A stretch of 64,000 nucleotides of DNA from Burkholderia stagnalis (GCF_902830275.1 NZ_CADESW010000010.1:1-64000); one strand, 5' to 3'. Shown: positions 39,431 through 48,765, counted from the stretch's first letter. Numbers and translations are program-made. Notes: generated by a model from the sequence alone, not told the origin.

Positions 39431-39577
39431 ATGTGGTATTTCTCGTGGATTCTCGGCATCGGCGTCGCGCTCGGTTTCGGCATCATCAACGCGATGTGGC
39501 TCGAGGCGGAGGTGTTCCCGAATAACGCGAAACGCGCGGACGCGGCCCCGGCCGGATCGGGGAGCACGCATTCGTGA
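39431..39577 (+). CDS. cydX: CydX/YbgT-like cytochrome bd small subunit
   Basis: 48-aa membrane peptide beginning MWYFSWILGIGVALGFGIIN and continuing AMWLEAE, very close to the E. coli CydX pattern (W-Y-F-x-W-I-L-G ... F-G-I). CydX binds CydAB and stabilises its hemes. A textbook AGGAGG precedes the ATG. It is not beside cydAB (26.3-28.7 kb, opposite strand); instead its stop overlaps the start of a P-loop kinase gene by four bases. Confidence 0.85.
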   Translation: MWYFSWILGIGVALGFGIINAMWLEAEVFPNNAKRADAAPAGSGSTHS

Positions 39578-40197
39578 CGCATCTGGTGTTTTTCTGCGGT
39601 CACGCCGGCACCGGCAAGACCACGCTCGCAAAGCGGCTCATCGGGCCGCTGATGCGCGCGACCGGCGAGGCCTTCTGCCTGCTCGACAAGGACACGCTGT
39701 ACGGCCGCTACAGCTCGGCGGCGATGGGCGCCCTCACGCACGACCCGAACGACCGCGACAGCCCGCTCTACCTGAAGCACCTGCGCGATCCCGAATACCA
39801 CGGGCTGCTCGACACCGCGCGCGAAAACCTCGCGCTCGGCATCAGCGCGATCGTGGTCGGCCCGCTGTCGCGCGAGGTGCGCGACCGGCGCATCTTCGAT
39901 CGCGCGTGGCTCGGCATCGGCCCCGAGGTCACGCTGACGGTCATCTGGGTCCATGTGCCCGAAGACGTCGCGCACCAGCGCATTGTCACGCGCGGCAACC
40001 CGAACGACGCGTACAAGCTCTCGCACTGGGACGAATACCGGCAGCGCCGCTTCGCGCCGACCGGCGCCGAATGCGAAGGCCTCGTGCTGTTCGACAACAC
40101 CGCGCCGGGCGAGGCGGAGATCGACGCGCTGCTCGCGCGGATCGTGCCGCCGCCGCCCGCCCCGCCCACCCCGATCGTCCCGCCGCTGCCCGCCTGA
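39574..40197 (+). CDS. P-loop kinase-like ATPase
   Basis: 207-aa AAA/zeta-toxin-like small kinase. Walker A is GHAGTGKTT (residues 9-17), and a conserved CLLDKDTLYG follows. The tail is a proline-rich stretch (PPPPAPPTPIVPPLP). It starts with GTG in a GTGA overlap with the CydX-like gene, so translation is coupled. The family is widespread in proteobacteria but its substrate is unknown; coupling to a cytochrome bd subunit is noteworthy. Confidence 0.82.
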   Translation: MTHLVFFCGHAGTGKTTLAKRLIGPLMRATGEAFCLLDKDTLYGRYSSAAMGALTHDPNDRDSPLYLKHLRDPEYHGLLDTARENLALGISAIVVGPLSREVRDRRIFDRAWLGIGPEVTLTVIWVHVPEDVAHQRIVTRGNPNDAYKLSHWDEYRQRRFAPTGAECEGLVLFDNTAPGEAEIDALLARIVPPPPAPPTPIVPPLPA

Positions 40198-40220
40198 GCA
40201 TCGCGCCGCCCGAATGCGAC

Positions 40221-40252
40221 AACGCCGGGCGGCGTCGTGCGCCCCCGGCGTT
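40221..40252. terminator. Hairpin between convergent kinase and dehydrogenase genes
   Basis: AACGCCGGG and its complement (9 bp, 14-base loop) lie between the two convergent stops. No T-run. Confidence 0.4.
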
Positions 40253-40284
40253 GCTTCGGGCCTCGTGCGTGGCCGTGACGGCGA

Positions 40285-41385
40285 TCAGGCCACCGCGTGC
40301 ACGCGCTCCATCGTGCCGCCGTCGTACAGCTTGCCGAAGCGGTTCGCGAGGAATGCCTTCAGCGACACCTTTTCCTGCGGGATGAAGCCGTTCTGCGGCA
40401 GCTTCTTCTCGCGGAACAGGTCCAGCACCGCGCACATCGCGCCCGCGGTCGTGATCTGGATCGCGCTCATCGGCATCCCGCACACTTCCTTCGCGAAGAT
40501 CTTGCGCGTGAACACGTCCTGCACGAGCTGGCCGTCCTTCACGCCCGTCACCGTGACGAACACCAGCACGACGTCCTGCTTGGTCGACGGCACCGCGCGG
40601 CGCATGATCGACTTCAGCGTGTCGCGGTCGGTCGACAGGCGCAGGTCTTCCAGCAGGAACTGCACGAGATCGCGGTGGCCCGGGTAGCGCACCGACTTGT
40701 AGTCGAGCGTCTCGACCTTGCCCGACAGCGTCTCGCACAGCGTGCCGAGGCCGCCCGACGTGTTGAACGCTTCGTATTCGGTGCCGTCGAGCGAGAAGTG
40801 CTCGAGGCCTTCGAGCGGCTGCACCCACTGCTTGCGGCCGTCGCGGATCGCTTCGCACGGCTGGCAGTATTCGTTGATCAGGCCGTCGACGCTCCACGTC
40901 AGGTTGTACTTCAGCGCGTTGGTCGGATACTCGGGCAGCGCGCCGACGCGCATCTTCACGTCGCGCACTTCGGTGAAGCCGTTCACGAGTTCGTGCGCGG
41001 CGATGCCGATGAAGCCCGGCGCGAGGCCGCACTGCGGCATGAACGCGCGGTCGGAGCCGTCGGCCAGTTCGCGGATCGCGTGCGTCGCTCGCACGTCTTC
41101 GGTCAGGTCGAAGTAATGGACGCCCGCGGCCTTCGCGGCGGCGGCGACGTTCACGGCGAGGTAGTACGGCAGCGCGTTGACGAGCGCATCGAAACCCTTG
41201 ACCGCTTCGCGGATCGCGTTCGCATCGGCCGAATCGACACGTTGCGTCGCAATGCCTTCGCGCGACAGCTTCGCAAGCGCGTCCGCGTCGCGATCGAAGG
41301 CGACGACTTCGTAGTCGCCCGTTTCACGCAGCATGTGAGCAATGGTGTGGCCGATCAGACCTGCGCCGACGATGGCGATTTTCAT
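40285..41385 (-). CDS. Saccharopine dehydrogenase family oxidoreductase
   Basis: 366-aa NAD(P)-dependent enzyme. Rossmann motif KIAIVGAGLIGHTIAHML at the N-terminus; PYYLAVNVAAAAKAAGVHYFDLTED and CGLAPGFIGIAAHELV are typical of the lysine/saccharopine dehydrogenase (LysDH, Lys9) family. It may act on lysine or a polyamine-linked intermediate. AGGAG precedes the ATG. A good promoter and an inverted repeat sit upstream, then an Lrp-type regulator gene in the same orientation, which probably controls it. Confidence 0.85.
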   Translation of the reverse strand: MKIAIVGAGLIGHTIAHMLRETGDYEVVAFDRDADALAKLSREGIATQRVDSADANAIREAVKGFDALVNALPYYLAVNVAAAAKAAGVHYFDLTEDVRATHAIRELADGSDRAFMPQCGLAPGFIGIAAHELVNGFTEVRDVKMRVGALPEYPTNALKYNLTWSVDGLINEYCQPCEAIRDGRKQWVQPLEGLEHFSLDGTEYEAFNTSGGLGTLCETLSGKVETLDYKSVRYPGHRDLVQFLLEDLRLSTDRDTLKSIMRRAVPSTKQDVVLVFVTVTGVKDGQLVQDVFTRKIFAKEVCGMPMSAIQITTAGAMCAVLDLFREKKLPQNGFIPQEKVSLKAFLANRFGKLYDGGTMERVHAVA

Positions 41386-41440
41386 GCGCTTATCTCCTGA
41401 TGATGGGTTGGTGTTGTGTACGGCGTCGAGCCATGAACAC

Positions 41441-41469
41441 AGTTTAGGGACGCGCAAAATCAGTTCCAA
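41441..41469 (-). promoter_or_regulatory. Promoter of the saccharopine dehydrogenase-like gene
   Basis: On the minus strand TTGGAA, 17 bases, TAAACT; implied leader about 50 bases to the ATG at 41385. Confidence 0.5.
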
Positions 41470-41519
41470 GACCAAGAATGATGCGAAACGACGGTGATTG
41501 TCGACGTTATGACGATGTT

Positions 41520-41538
41520 TTTCGTCGAAATGACGAAA
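41520..41538. promoter_or_regulatory. Inverted repeat, candidate Lrp-type operator
   Basis: TTTCGTC-N5-GACGAAA, exact 7-bp arms, centred about 60 bases upstream of the -35 box. Related CGTCAT/ATGACG half-sites recur on both sides. Position suits an activator; the neighbouring Lrp-family protein is the natural candidate. Confidence 0.4.
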
Positions 41539-41763
41539 TGACGTGGAAATGGCCCGTGCGCCTGCCTGGGCTGGGCATTGGCGCATCGGGTTTCGAAGAT
41601 CGGTGAGGAAGGAAAGAAGGATGCGCCGGATGCGGCGCGTGACGGCTGAAGCGAAGGATTCGGCGGCGGCGTCAGTCAGCCGGCGAACGCACCTCGGACG
41701 CGAGTCAGGGGCCGGGAGACGCCCCACTCATTCCAAGGACATGCGAAATACGCGCGCGGCGCG

Positions 41764-42228
41764 TTACCCGCCCACCGTCCCGCGATCGATCTTGCGCGCG
41801 AGGATGATCGACGTCGTCGTGCGCTCGACGCCTTCGAGCGCGCCGATCTGGTCGAGCAGGTCGTTGAGCCGTTCCGGCGAATCGGCGCGCAGCCACGCAA
41901 CGTAGTCGTATTCGCCGCTCACCGCGCACAGCAGCTGCACTTCGGGCATCCGGTCGAGCTTCTTCAGCACGTCCTTGCCGTACTTCGGCGCGAGGATGAT
42001 GCCCACGTATGCGTAGATGCTCGCGTCGAGCACGTCCTGGCCGAGCCGCACGCTGTAGCCGGCGATCACGTTGGTGCGCTCGAGACGCGCAATGCGCGCG
42101 ATCACCGTCGTGCGCGCGACGTCGAGCTGGCGCGCGAGATCCGCGACGCTGGCGCGCGCATTGGCTTGCAGCAGCGCGACGAGCTGCCGGTCGAGATCGT
42201 CGAGCTGGTCGAGACGGGGTGGACGCAT
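41764..42228 (-). CDS. Lrp/AsnC-family transcription regulator
   Basis: 154-aa regulator: N-terminal helix-turn-helix (LDDLDRQLVALLQANARASVADLA, then RTTVIARIARLERTNVI) and a C-terminal RAM ligand-binding domain (VQLLCAVSGEYDYVAWLRA). Lrp proteins sense amino acids. It is 380 bases upstream of the saccharopine dehydrogenase-like gene, same strand, suggesting lysine or related amino-acid control (inference). Confidence 0.92.
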   Translation of the reverse strand: MRPPRLDQLDDLDRQLVALLQANARASVADLARQLDVARTTVIARIARLERTNVIAGYSVRLGQDVLDASIYAYVGIILAPKYGKDVLKKLDRMPEVQLLCAVSGEYDYVAWLRADSPERLNDLLDQIGALEGVERTTTSIILARKIDRGTVGG

Positions 42229-42511
42229 GAGGCTTCGAATGGGCGCGCGCAGCGCAGCCGGAATTGAACGTGACGCGATGATAGCGCCGAACGCGCACCG
42301 GCCCAATCGGTGCATGCATCGCGGCGGCGGGCGGTGTCGACCGGTGTGCACAAATGTATCCGCATCGATGTCGTTTCGTATCGGATGTAAGCAAGTGTCG
42401 CATCGGCGCCCGCGCGACGCGCCGCATGCTACTAATACGTTGCGACGCGAGTCGCGCGTGCGCCGCAGAAGCGCCGCGCCCGCTCGTACGACATCACCCC
42501 GGAGAGCCACC

Positions 42512-43042
42512 ATGAAGAAAATTTCGCTCACCCTCGCTGCCCTGACCGTTGCGGCCGGCGCGTTCGCGCAGACGCAACCCCAGGCGCAGCCGCAGCCGCC
42601 CGCGCAGCCGGCCGCTGCCGCGGCGTCGGCGCCGAGCGCCGCGCAGCACGCGGCCCGCCACGAAGCGCGCATCGAGCAACGCATCACGTACCTGCACAAC
42701 CAGCTGAAGATCACGCCGGCGCAGGAACCGCAATGGAAGACCTTTGCCGACACGATGCGCGACAACGCCAACACGATGGGCCGCCTGTATCGCCAGCGAA
42801 TGGAAACCCGCAGCGCAACCGCGGTCGACGACATGAAGCAGTATGCGGAACTCGCACAGTCGAATGCCGACGGCGCGAAAAAGCTGGCCGACGCGTTCGC
42901 GCCGCTCTATGCGAGCTTCCCGGCCGACCAGAAGGCGCTCGCCGACACGACGTTCCGCAGCTGGCTGCATCACGGCGGCGAACGCCGCGCCAAGGGCAAC
43001 GCCGCGCCGGGCGCGGCCGCGAGCGCACCCGCGAAGCCCTGA
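42512..43042 (+). CDS. Spy/CpxP-like periplasmic protein (LTXXQ type)
   Basis: 176-aa exported protein: signal peptide (MKKISLTLAALTVAAGAFA), Q/P/A-rich linker, then a helical domain with RITYLHNQLKITPAQEPQWKTF, the LTxxQ-type motif, and a second helical repeat. Members are periplasmic chaperone-like or metal/stress sensing proteins. GGAGAG lies before the ATG. The tail is low-complexity (Ala/Pro/Gly). Confidence 0.82.
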   Translation: MKKISLTLAALTVAAGAFAQTQPQAQPQPPAQPAAAAASAPSAAQHAARHEARIEQRITYLHNQLKITPAQEPQWKTFADTMRDNANTMGRLYRQRMETRSATAVDDMKQYAELAQSNADGAKKLADAFAPLYASFPADQKALADTTFRSWLHHGGERRAKGNAAPGAAASAPAKP

Positions 43043-43050
43043 CGCATCAC

Positions 43051-43085
43051 GCGCAGCCGGCCCGCCCTACGCCGGCCGGCTGCGC
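43051..43085 (+). terminator. Hairpin after the Spy-like gene
   Basis: A 12-bp stem (GCGCAGCCGGCC and complement, 11-base loop) eight bases after the stop; no T-run. Confidence 0.45.
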
Positions 43086-43166
43086 GCCTCCCGCCGGCGG
43101 ACGGCGCCGATTTCCCAGCGCGCCGTTTTCGGGATAAGCTCCACGCTTTTCCCGCATTTCTTCGCC

Positions 43167-43601
43167 ATGCTAGAACTCAAGCAACTCGATCTCAGCACCG
43201 ATCCGCAAGCCCGGCGCGTCGTCAAGGACGAGACCGTCGCGGTCGCCTTCGCGGCCGGGGACGGCGAACTGATGAGCCTCGAAGGCCCGAACCGCTACGT
43301 GGCCGGCGACGCGCTGATCACCGGCTCGACCGGCGACCGCTGGGTCGTGTCGCGCGCGCGCTTCGACGCGAAATACCTGCCCGCCGATCCGGCGCTCACG
43401 CACGGCGAGCCGGGCGCATACCGGAACCGGCCGGCGGTGGTGCTCGCCCGGCGGATGGACGAACCGTTCACGATCGCACGCTCCGCGAACGGCGACACGC
43501 TGCGCGGCGTCGCGGGCGACTGGGTGATGCAGTACGCGCCCGGCGACTACGGCGTCGTGCAGGCGCAGCGCTTCGCGCAGGTCTACCGCGACGCCGGCTG
43601 A
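43167..43601 (+). CDS. Conserved hypothetical protein, 144 aa
   Basis: Not recognised as a named family. Soluble, beta-rich sequence with no signal peptide or membrane helix; distinctive segments are LEGPNRYVAGDALITG and the C-terminal DWVMQYAPGDYGVVQAQRFAQV. Start chosen at the first ATG. It is convergent with the next gene. Typical codon use supports a real gene. Confidence 0.6.
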   Translation: MLELKQLDLSTDPQARRVVKDETVAVAFAAGDGELMSLEGPNRYVAGDALITGSTGDRWVVSRARFDAKYLPADPALTHGEPGAYRNRPAVVLARRMDEPFTIARSANGDTLRGVAGDWVMQYAPGDYGVVQAQRFAQVYRDAG

Positions 43602-43640
43602 CGGCGCGTCGCTCCAGCGGCTGCGCCAACGCAAAGCCGC

Positions 43641-44003
43641 TTACGCGAATTCCTCGTCCAGCATCAGCACCTCGTCGCGCGGCACCGCTTCGCCCGCCGC
43701 GTGACGCTCCTCCAGCGACCCCAGCGTCGCTTCCACATATGCATGCAGCACCGCGTGGCTGCGCGCGCGCTGCATCGGCTTCAGCGCGAGATAGCGCGCG
43801 AACGCGGCCGGCGCGATGCGCACGTCGAGCGTCATCCGTTTCGGCGTCGAGCCGAAGCGCATCGCGACCCACTGCACGGACAGGAAACGGCCGCGCTCGT
43901 CGCTGCTTTCGACGAAGCGGGTCTGCTCCGGGAACAGGTCGCAGATCACGCGTGCGAGCGCATCGAATTCGGCGCTCGGGCATTCGATCAGATAGTCTTC
44001 CAT
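43641..44003 (-). CDS. Conserved hypothetical protein, 120 aa
   Basis: Small acidic cytoplasmic protein beginning MEDYLIECPSAEFDALARVI; contains FLSVQWVAMRFGSTPKRMTLDVRI and a helical C-terminus ending DEVLMLDEEFA. Possibly the Burkholderia DUF3022 group (recalled, not verified). It lies 13 bases after the YhfC-like gene on the same strand and is probably co-transcribed with it. Confidence 0.6.
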   Translation of the reverse strand: MEDYLIECPSAEFDALARVICDLFPEQTRFVESSDERGRFLSVQWVAMRFGSTPKRMTLDVRIAPAAFARYLALKPMQRARSHAVLHAYVEATLGSLEERHAAGEAVPRDEVLMLDEEFA

Positions 44004-44016
44004 CTCCGTCCTCCCG

Positions 44017-44805
44017 TCAGGCCGCCGCGCGCGCGGGCAGGCAGGTCTTCACCAGCACGCCGATCAGCGCCGCGCCCAGCACGAAATAGATCGCCTCGAC
44101 CCACGCGCCCGGCAGCATGCGGACCTGGTAGAGCATCCCCGGCACGTCGGCGAGCGCATGCAGCGCGATCGCGAGCGGCAGCACGCCGCGCGAGCCGGCA
44201 CGCACGCCGCGCCACATCAGCACCGACAGCGCGACCTGCAGCGCGAACGCCGCGCCGCGCTCGATCAGCAGCAGCGCGATGGACTGCACCGACAGCGCCG
44301 ACAGCAGCACATGCAGGCGCAGCACGGCATCGCCCGGCAGCCCCGCGAGCTGCGCGTCGAGCTGGCCGTGGTTCGCGAGCCACGCGAGATACGACCACTG
44401 GCCCCACACGAGCACGCCGGCAAACCAGGCCTGCGCGCCGCCGTGGCCGATGCCGTTGCCGATCCCGCGGCCGTCGCCGGCCGATGCGCCGTAGCGGCGC
44501 TTCAGCAAGCGCATCCCGAGATAGCGCCCGATCTCCTCGAACACGCCGGCCGACAGCGCGCCGTACGCGACGAACGCGAGCGGCTGCGTCAACCAGCCGC
44601 CGGGCGACACCTGGCCCAGCACCACGCCGTGAAACGCGCGCTGGAGCACCATCGCGAACAGCGCGAAAACGGCGATGCCGACGATCGAATCGCGGCGGTC
44701 GAGGGAAAGCGGCTTGCGCAGGTAGCGGTAAAGGGCGAGCGGCAGCAGCGCGATGATCAGCGTGGCGGCGATCAGCACCGCCAGCGTGATGGGAGCAACG
44801 ATCAT
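44017..44805 (-). CDS. YhfC-family intramembrane metalloprotease
   Basis: 262-aa membrane protein with about seven hydrophobic helices. The putative catalytic elements of the YhfC/CPBP-like group are visible: EEIGR near residue 90 and GIGHGGAQAWF about 35 residues later, plus a third His in LHALADVPG. Substrate unknown. Precedes the 120-aa hypothetical. Confidence 0.82.
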   Translation of the reverse strand: MIVAPITLAVLIAATLIIALLPLALYRYLRKPLSLDRRDSIVGIAVFALFAMVLQRAFHGVVLGQVSPGGWLTQPLAFVAYGALSAGVFEEIGRYLGMRLLKRRYGASAGDGRGIGNGIGHGGAQAWFAGVLVWGQWSYLAWLANHGQLDAQLAGLPGDAVLRLHVLLSALSVQSIALLLIERGAAFALQVALSVLMWRGVRAGSRGVLPLAIALHALADVPGMLYQVRMLPGAWVEAIYFVLGAALIGVLVKTCLPARAAA

Positions 44806-44859
44806 GTAAGTCCTTGTTCGGGGCAGCGCACCTGACGCGCTGCGTGCCCCGAATGATAC

Positions 44860-45903
44860 TCAGCTTGCGGTCGATGCGCGCGCGATCAGCTCGCCCGGCA
44901 GCAGCGCGACGCGCACGTCGCCCGCCGCGCCGTCGATCCGCTCGTGGACGAATTCGACGGCCTTGTAGCCGATTTCGTAGGTCGGCTGGCGGATCGCGGT
45001 GATGCCGATCAGCTCGGCCCACTCCGGATCGTCGATCGACACGAGCGCGGCGTGCGCCTGCCACGCCGCGCCGAAACGCGCGCGCAGGTGCCGCGCGATC
45101 GCGAGCGCGACCGGCGCGTTCGCCGCGAACAGCGCCGCGCGCGTGCCGCGCAGCGCGGCCGCGTCGATGCGCGTATCGAGCTCGGCAAGCGCGGCGGCCA
45201 CCGCATCGGCCGCATTCAGGTCGAGCACGACGGCAGGCGGCGCCTGCCGCCCGTGCGCCGCCAGCGTCGCGCGGAACGCCGCCTCGCGCTGGCGCCGCGA
45301 GCTGACGCGCTCGAACGGCTGCACGACGAAATGGATCGCGTCGAAGCCGCGTTCGATCAGGTGCCGCACGACCGTCTCGACCGCGTTGCCGTTGTCGAGG
45401 CCGATCAGGTCGGCGTCGAAGCCCTCGACCGTCCGGTCGACCAGCACCGCCGGAATCCCGCCGCCGCGCAGCGGGCGCAGCACGTCCTCCTCGGCGCCGA
45501 GCGCGTTGACGATCAGCCCTTCGACGCGGTACGTGGTGAGCAGCTGCAGGAAGCGGCGCTCCATCTCGACCTCGTTGGCCGCGTGGCAGATGAGCGGCAT
45601 GTAGCCGAGCGCGTGGCACGCGGCCTCGACGCCCTGCAGCACCTCGACGGTATAGGGATTGGTCAGGTCGGCCGCGAGCATGCCGAGCAGCCGGTTGCGG
45701 CCGCGCTTGAGGCCGCGCGCCATCTGGTTCGGCCGGTAGTTCAGCCGCGCGATGGCCGCTTCGATCCGCTGGCGCAGATCCGCGGACAACACGTTCGTCT
45801 CGCCGTTGAGATAGCGCGATACGCTGGTCTTGCCGGTACCGGCCTCGCGGGCGACGTCGCTGATCGTCGCGGGACGCGGGCTGGTGGGTTGCGAATCGGT
45901 CAC
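44860..45903 (-). CDS. ptxS: PtxS-type LacI-family repressor of 2-ketogluconate genes
   Basis: 347-aa LacI/GalR regulator: N-terminal helix-turn-helix (ATISDVAREAGTGKTSVSRYLNG) and a periplasmic-binding-protein-like sensor domain. It is the last gene of the kgu block, the position of ptxS in pseudomonads, and a perfect palindrome close to the known PtxS operator lies before kguE. PtxS is released from DNA by 2-ketogluconate. The symbol is assigned by context plus family; direct orthology was not tested. Confidence 0.85.
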   Translation of the reverse strand: MTDSQPTSPRPATISDVAREAGTGKTSVSRYLNGETNVLSADLRQRIEAAIARLNYRPNQMARGLKRGRNRLLGMLAADLTNPYTVEVLQGVEAACHALGYMPLICHAANEVEMERRFLQLLTTYRVEGLIVNALGAEEDVLRPLRGGGIPAVLVDRTVEGFDADLIGLDNGNAVETVVRHLIERGFDAIHFVVQPFERVSSRRQREAAFRATLAAHGRQAPPAVVLDLNAADAVAAALAELDTRIDAAALRGTRAALFAANAPVALAIARHLRARFGAAWQAHAALVSIDDPEWAELIGITAIRQPTYEIGYKAVEFVHERIDGAAGDVRVALLPGELIARASTAS

Positions 45904-46089
45904 TGTCGTGCCTCGCGACGTGCAATCCGCGCCGCGATGCGCACGGGCGGACGTTTGTTGTTGGATACGAAAGCCAACTGGCGGACTCTCCTGTCGATCG
46001 GGGCAGGCGCTTCGGCGCCGGCCCCCGCACGGACTCGGGCCGCGCGACGCGGGGGGCTACGGCCCCGCTTTCGACGCGACGAGCGGGCG

Positions 46090-46119
46090 ATCATAACGCA
46101 GCCGATGGCCCCGCACCAA
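46090..46119 (-). promoter_or_regulatory. Possible separate promoter of ptxS
   Basis: Minus strand TTGGTG, 18 bases, TATGAT in the 295-base gap between kguD and ptxS. The size of the gap also suggests independent transcription of the repressor. Confidence 0.35.
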
Positions 46120-46198
46120 GATCATCGACTCTAACCCATGGGCGGGCGCCGTGCGGTTTCCGCGCAGACGCCGGGCCGCACCTCGCCCGCCGGTGCAA

Positions 46199-47173
46199 TC
46201 AGCCCGCGCGCGCGGGCGCAAGCGCGTCCGGATTGACCAGGTTCGCGCGCAGCGTGCCGGCCAGCGCGCCGACCAGGTTCTCCGCCGCGCAGCGGGCCAT
46301 CGCGTGGCGCGTTTCGTGCGTCGCCGAGCCGATGTGCGGCAGCGCGACCACGTTGCTCATCCGCAGCAGCGGCGAATCGGCCGCGAGCGGTTCCTGCTCG
46401 AACACGTCGAGGCCCGCGCCGCGGATCGTGCCCACGCGCAGCGCGTCGATCAGCGCCGCCTCGTCCACCACCGGGCCGCGCGACGCATTGATCAGGATCG
46501 CGCCGCGCTTCATTTTGGCGAGTTCGGCCGCGCCGATCAGGTGGCGCGTTTCCGGCGCCAGCGGCACCTGCAGGCAGACGAAATCGGCTTCGGCGAGCAG
46601 CTGGTCGAGCGCGACGCGCTGCGCGCCGAACTGCGCCTCGGCGTCCGGCTGCGCGGAGCGGTTCGTGTACAGCACCCGCATCCGGAACCCGAGCGCCGCG
46701 CGCCGCGCGACCGCCGCGCCGATCCGCCCGAGCCCGACGATGCCGATCGTCTTGCCCTGCACGTCGGTGCCGTACAGGTCCGGGCCGATGCTGCGCTGCC
46801 AGCGGCCGGCCTTCACCCACTCCGCCAGTTCGACGACGCGCCGCGCCGACGCGAGGATCAGCGAGAACACCGTGTCGGCCGTCGATTCGGTCAGCACGTC
46901 CGGCGTGTGCGCGAGCACGATGCCGCGCCGGGTCAGGTCCGCCACGTCGAAGTTGTCGTAGCCGACCGAGATCGTCGACCAGGCCCTCAGCCGCGGCGCG
47001 CCGTCGAGCATCGCCGGCGTGATCTTCAGGCTCGCGCCGATCGCGCCGTCGGCCTGCGCGAGCGCGTCGGCCAGCGCCGCGGCGCCGTCGGCCTGCACCA
47101 CCTCCGCATGCTCGCGCAGGTAGGCGAGCACGTCATCGGGCAGCGGCTTGTAGGCGACGATACGGGGCTTCAT
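46199..47173 (-). CDS. kguD: 2-ketogluconate 6-phosphate reductase (D-2-hydroxyacid dehydrogenase)
   Basis: 324-aa dehydrogenase of the GhrB/KguD group. NAD(P)-binding [13 protein letters not shown], catalytic Arg/Glu/His region with [24 protein letters not shown] and [12 protein letters not shown]. In the kgu route it reduces 2-keto-6-phosphogluconate to 6-phosphogluconate. Start at 47173 preceded by AAGGA; four bases after the transporter gene. Confidence 0.9.
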   Translation of the reverse strand: MKPRIVAYKPLPDDVLAYLREHAEVVQADGAAALADALAQADGAIGASLKITPAMLDGAPRLRAWSTISVGYDNFDVADLTRRGIVLAHTPDVLTESTADTVFSLILASARRVVELAEWVKAGRWQRSIGPDLYGTDVQGKTIGIVGLGRIGAAVARRAALGFRMRVLYTNRSAQPDAEAQFGAQRVALDQLLAEADFVCLQVPLAPETRHLIGAAELAKMKRGAILINASRGPVVDEAALIDALRVGTIRGAGLDVFEQEPLAADSPLLRMSNVVALPHIGSATHETRHAMARCAAENLVGALAGTLRANLVNPDALAPARAG

Positions 47174-47177
47174 CGAT

Positions 47178-48458
47178 TCATTTTCCTTGCAGCGGCGCGG
47201 CGAGCGGGTGTGCATCGCGCGCCTGGGGTTTGACGGACAGCGTGAGGATCACCGCGGCGACCAGCGCGGCGCTCATGAACGCGTACGACGCGACGGGCGA
47301 GCCGGTCGCGCCGTTCAGGTAGCCGACGAAATACGAGCCGACGAACGAGCCGAGCGCGCCCATGCTGTTGATCAGCGCCATCGCGCCGCCGGCGACGTTC
47401 TTCGGCAGCAGTTCCGGAACGATCGCGAAGAACGGCCCGTACGGCGCGTACATCGCGGCGCCTGCGACCACCAGCAGCGCATACGAGATCCAGAAGTGGC
47501 TCGAGCCGAGCGCATACGACGCCGCGAACGCGGCCGCGCCGATCAGCAGGAACGGCCACACGAAGCCGCGGCGCGAGCCGACCTTGTCGGACGCCCACGA
47601 CGCGGCGAGCATCGCGATCGTCGCGGCCAGGTACGGCAGCGCGGACAGCCAGCCGGTCGCGACCATGCCGAGCGCGGAGCCGTTCTTCACGATCGACGGC
47701 AGCCACAGCACGAAGCCGTACACGCCGATGCTCCAGCAGAAGTACTGCGCGCACAGCTTGATCACGGCCGGCGAGCGGAACGCCTCGCCGTAGTTGCGCA
47801 TCGGCTTGATCGCCGCCTGCTCGGCCGCGAGCGCCGCGTCGAGGTCGCGCTTTTCCTGCGCGGTGAGCCAGGTGGCCTGCGCGGGCTTGTCCTGCACCAG
47901 GAACCACCAGCACACGGCCCACAGGATCGCCGGCACGCCCTCGGCGACGAACATGTGGCGCCAGCCGAATTCATGCACCAGGTAGCCCGACACGACCGAC
48001 ATCCACAGCACCGTGACCGGGTTGCCGAGGATCAGGAACGTGTTCGCGCGCGAGCGCTCGTTCTTCGTGAACCAGTTGCTGATGTAGATCAGCATCGCCG
48101 GCATCACGGCCGCCTCGACGACGCCTAGCACGAAGCGGATCGCCATCAGCGAAGGGATGTTGCTGACCACGCCCGTGAGCGCCGCGCATGCGCCCCACAG
48201 GATGAGGCTGACGAACACCAGCTTCTTGACGCTGCGCCGTTCCGCGTAGATCGCGCCGGGGATCTGGAAGAAGAAGTAGCCGAGGAAGAACAGCGCGCCG
48301 ATCAGCGACGACAGGCCCTTGCTGATGCCGAGATCCTGGTTGATGCCCGCCGCCGCCGCGAACCCGTAGTTCGCGCGGTCGAGATAGGCGAGGCTGTAGG
48401 TGATGAAGACGATCGGCATGATCGTCCACCAGCGACGTGCGGCGAGATTGGCAGTCAT
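47178..48458 (-). CDS. kguT: 2-ketogluconate transporter (MFS, ACS family)
   Basis: 426-aa, 12-helix major facilitator protein. The N-terminus [27 protein letters not shown] and the loop [11 protein letters not shown] are typical of the anion:cation symporter subfamily that carries sugar acids. Context (kguK/kguE upstream, kguD downstream, PtxS) identifies 2-ketogluconate as the likely substrate. AGGAG lies before the ATG, just downstream of the tandem repeat array. Confidence 0.9.
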   Translation of the reverse strand: MTANLAARRWWTIMPIVFITYSLAYLDRANYGFAAAAGINQDLGISKGLSSLIGALFFLGYFFFQIPGAIYAERRSVKKLVFVSLILWGACAALTGVVSNIPSLMAIRFVLGVVEAAVMPAMLIYISNWFTKNERSRANTFLILGNPVTVLWMSVVSGYLVHEFGWRHMFVAEGVPAILWAVCWWFLVQDKPAQATWLTAQEKRDLDAALAAEQAAIKPMRNYGEAFRSPAVIKLCAQYFCWSIGVYGFVLWLPSIVKNGSALGMVATGWLSALPYLAATIAMLAASWASDKVGSRRGFVWPFLLIGAAAFAASYALGSSHFWISYALLVVAGAAMYAPYGPFFAIVPELLPKNVAGGAMALINSMGALGSFVGSYFVGYLNGATGSPVASYAFMSAALVAAVILTLSVKPQARDAHPLAAPLQGK

Positions 48459-48473
48459 GGGTGTGTCTCCTGT

Positions 48474-48718
48474 GTCGACCGGAGTTAGCGCTTTAGCGCT
48501 TACTCCGGTCCCATGCTTTGCGGTCGACCGGAGTTGGCGCTTCAGCGCTTACTCCAGTCCCATGCTATGCGGTCGACCGAAGTTGGCGCTTCAGCGCTTA
48601 CTCCGGTCCCATGCTTTGCGATCGACCGAAGTTGGCGCTTTAGCACTTACTCCAGTCCCATGCTATGCGATCGACCGAAGTTGGCGCTTTAGCGCTTGCC
48701 CCGGTCCCACGCAAAACA
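48474..48718. repeat. Five 49-bp tandem repeats with internal palindromes
   Basis: Units begin at 48474, 48523, 48572, 48621 and 48670 with [GA]TCGACCG. Each contains GGAGTTAGCGC-type arms and complementary GCGCTTACTCC, making a hairpin of about 10 bp, then CCCATGCTTTGCG. Copies differ at a few bases, with some compensatory in the arms and some not. The array fills the kguK-kguT gap inside the operon. It may modulate mRNA stability or read-through, or be a dispersed Burkholderia intergenic repeat. Confidence 0.9.
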
Positions 48719-48765
48719 GTGCGTAATGATCGAAATGAGTTCGCGATTGTGCCGTGGACGGCATC

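Noticed and set aside
48474-48718. CRISPR-like array
   Set aside because: Repeats are directly contiguous with no unique spacers, and no cas genes are present.
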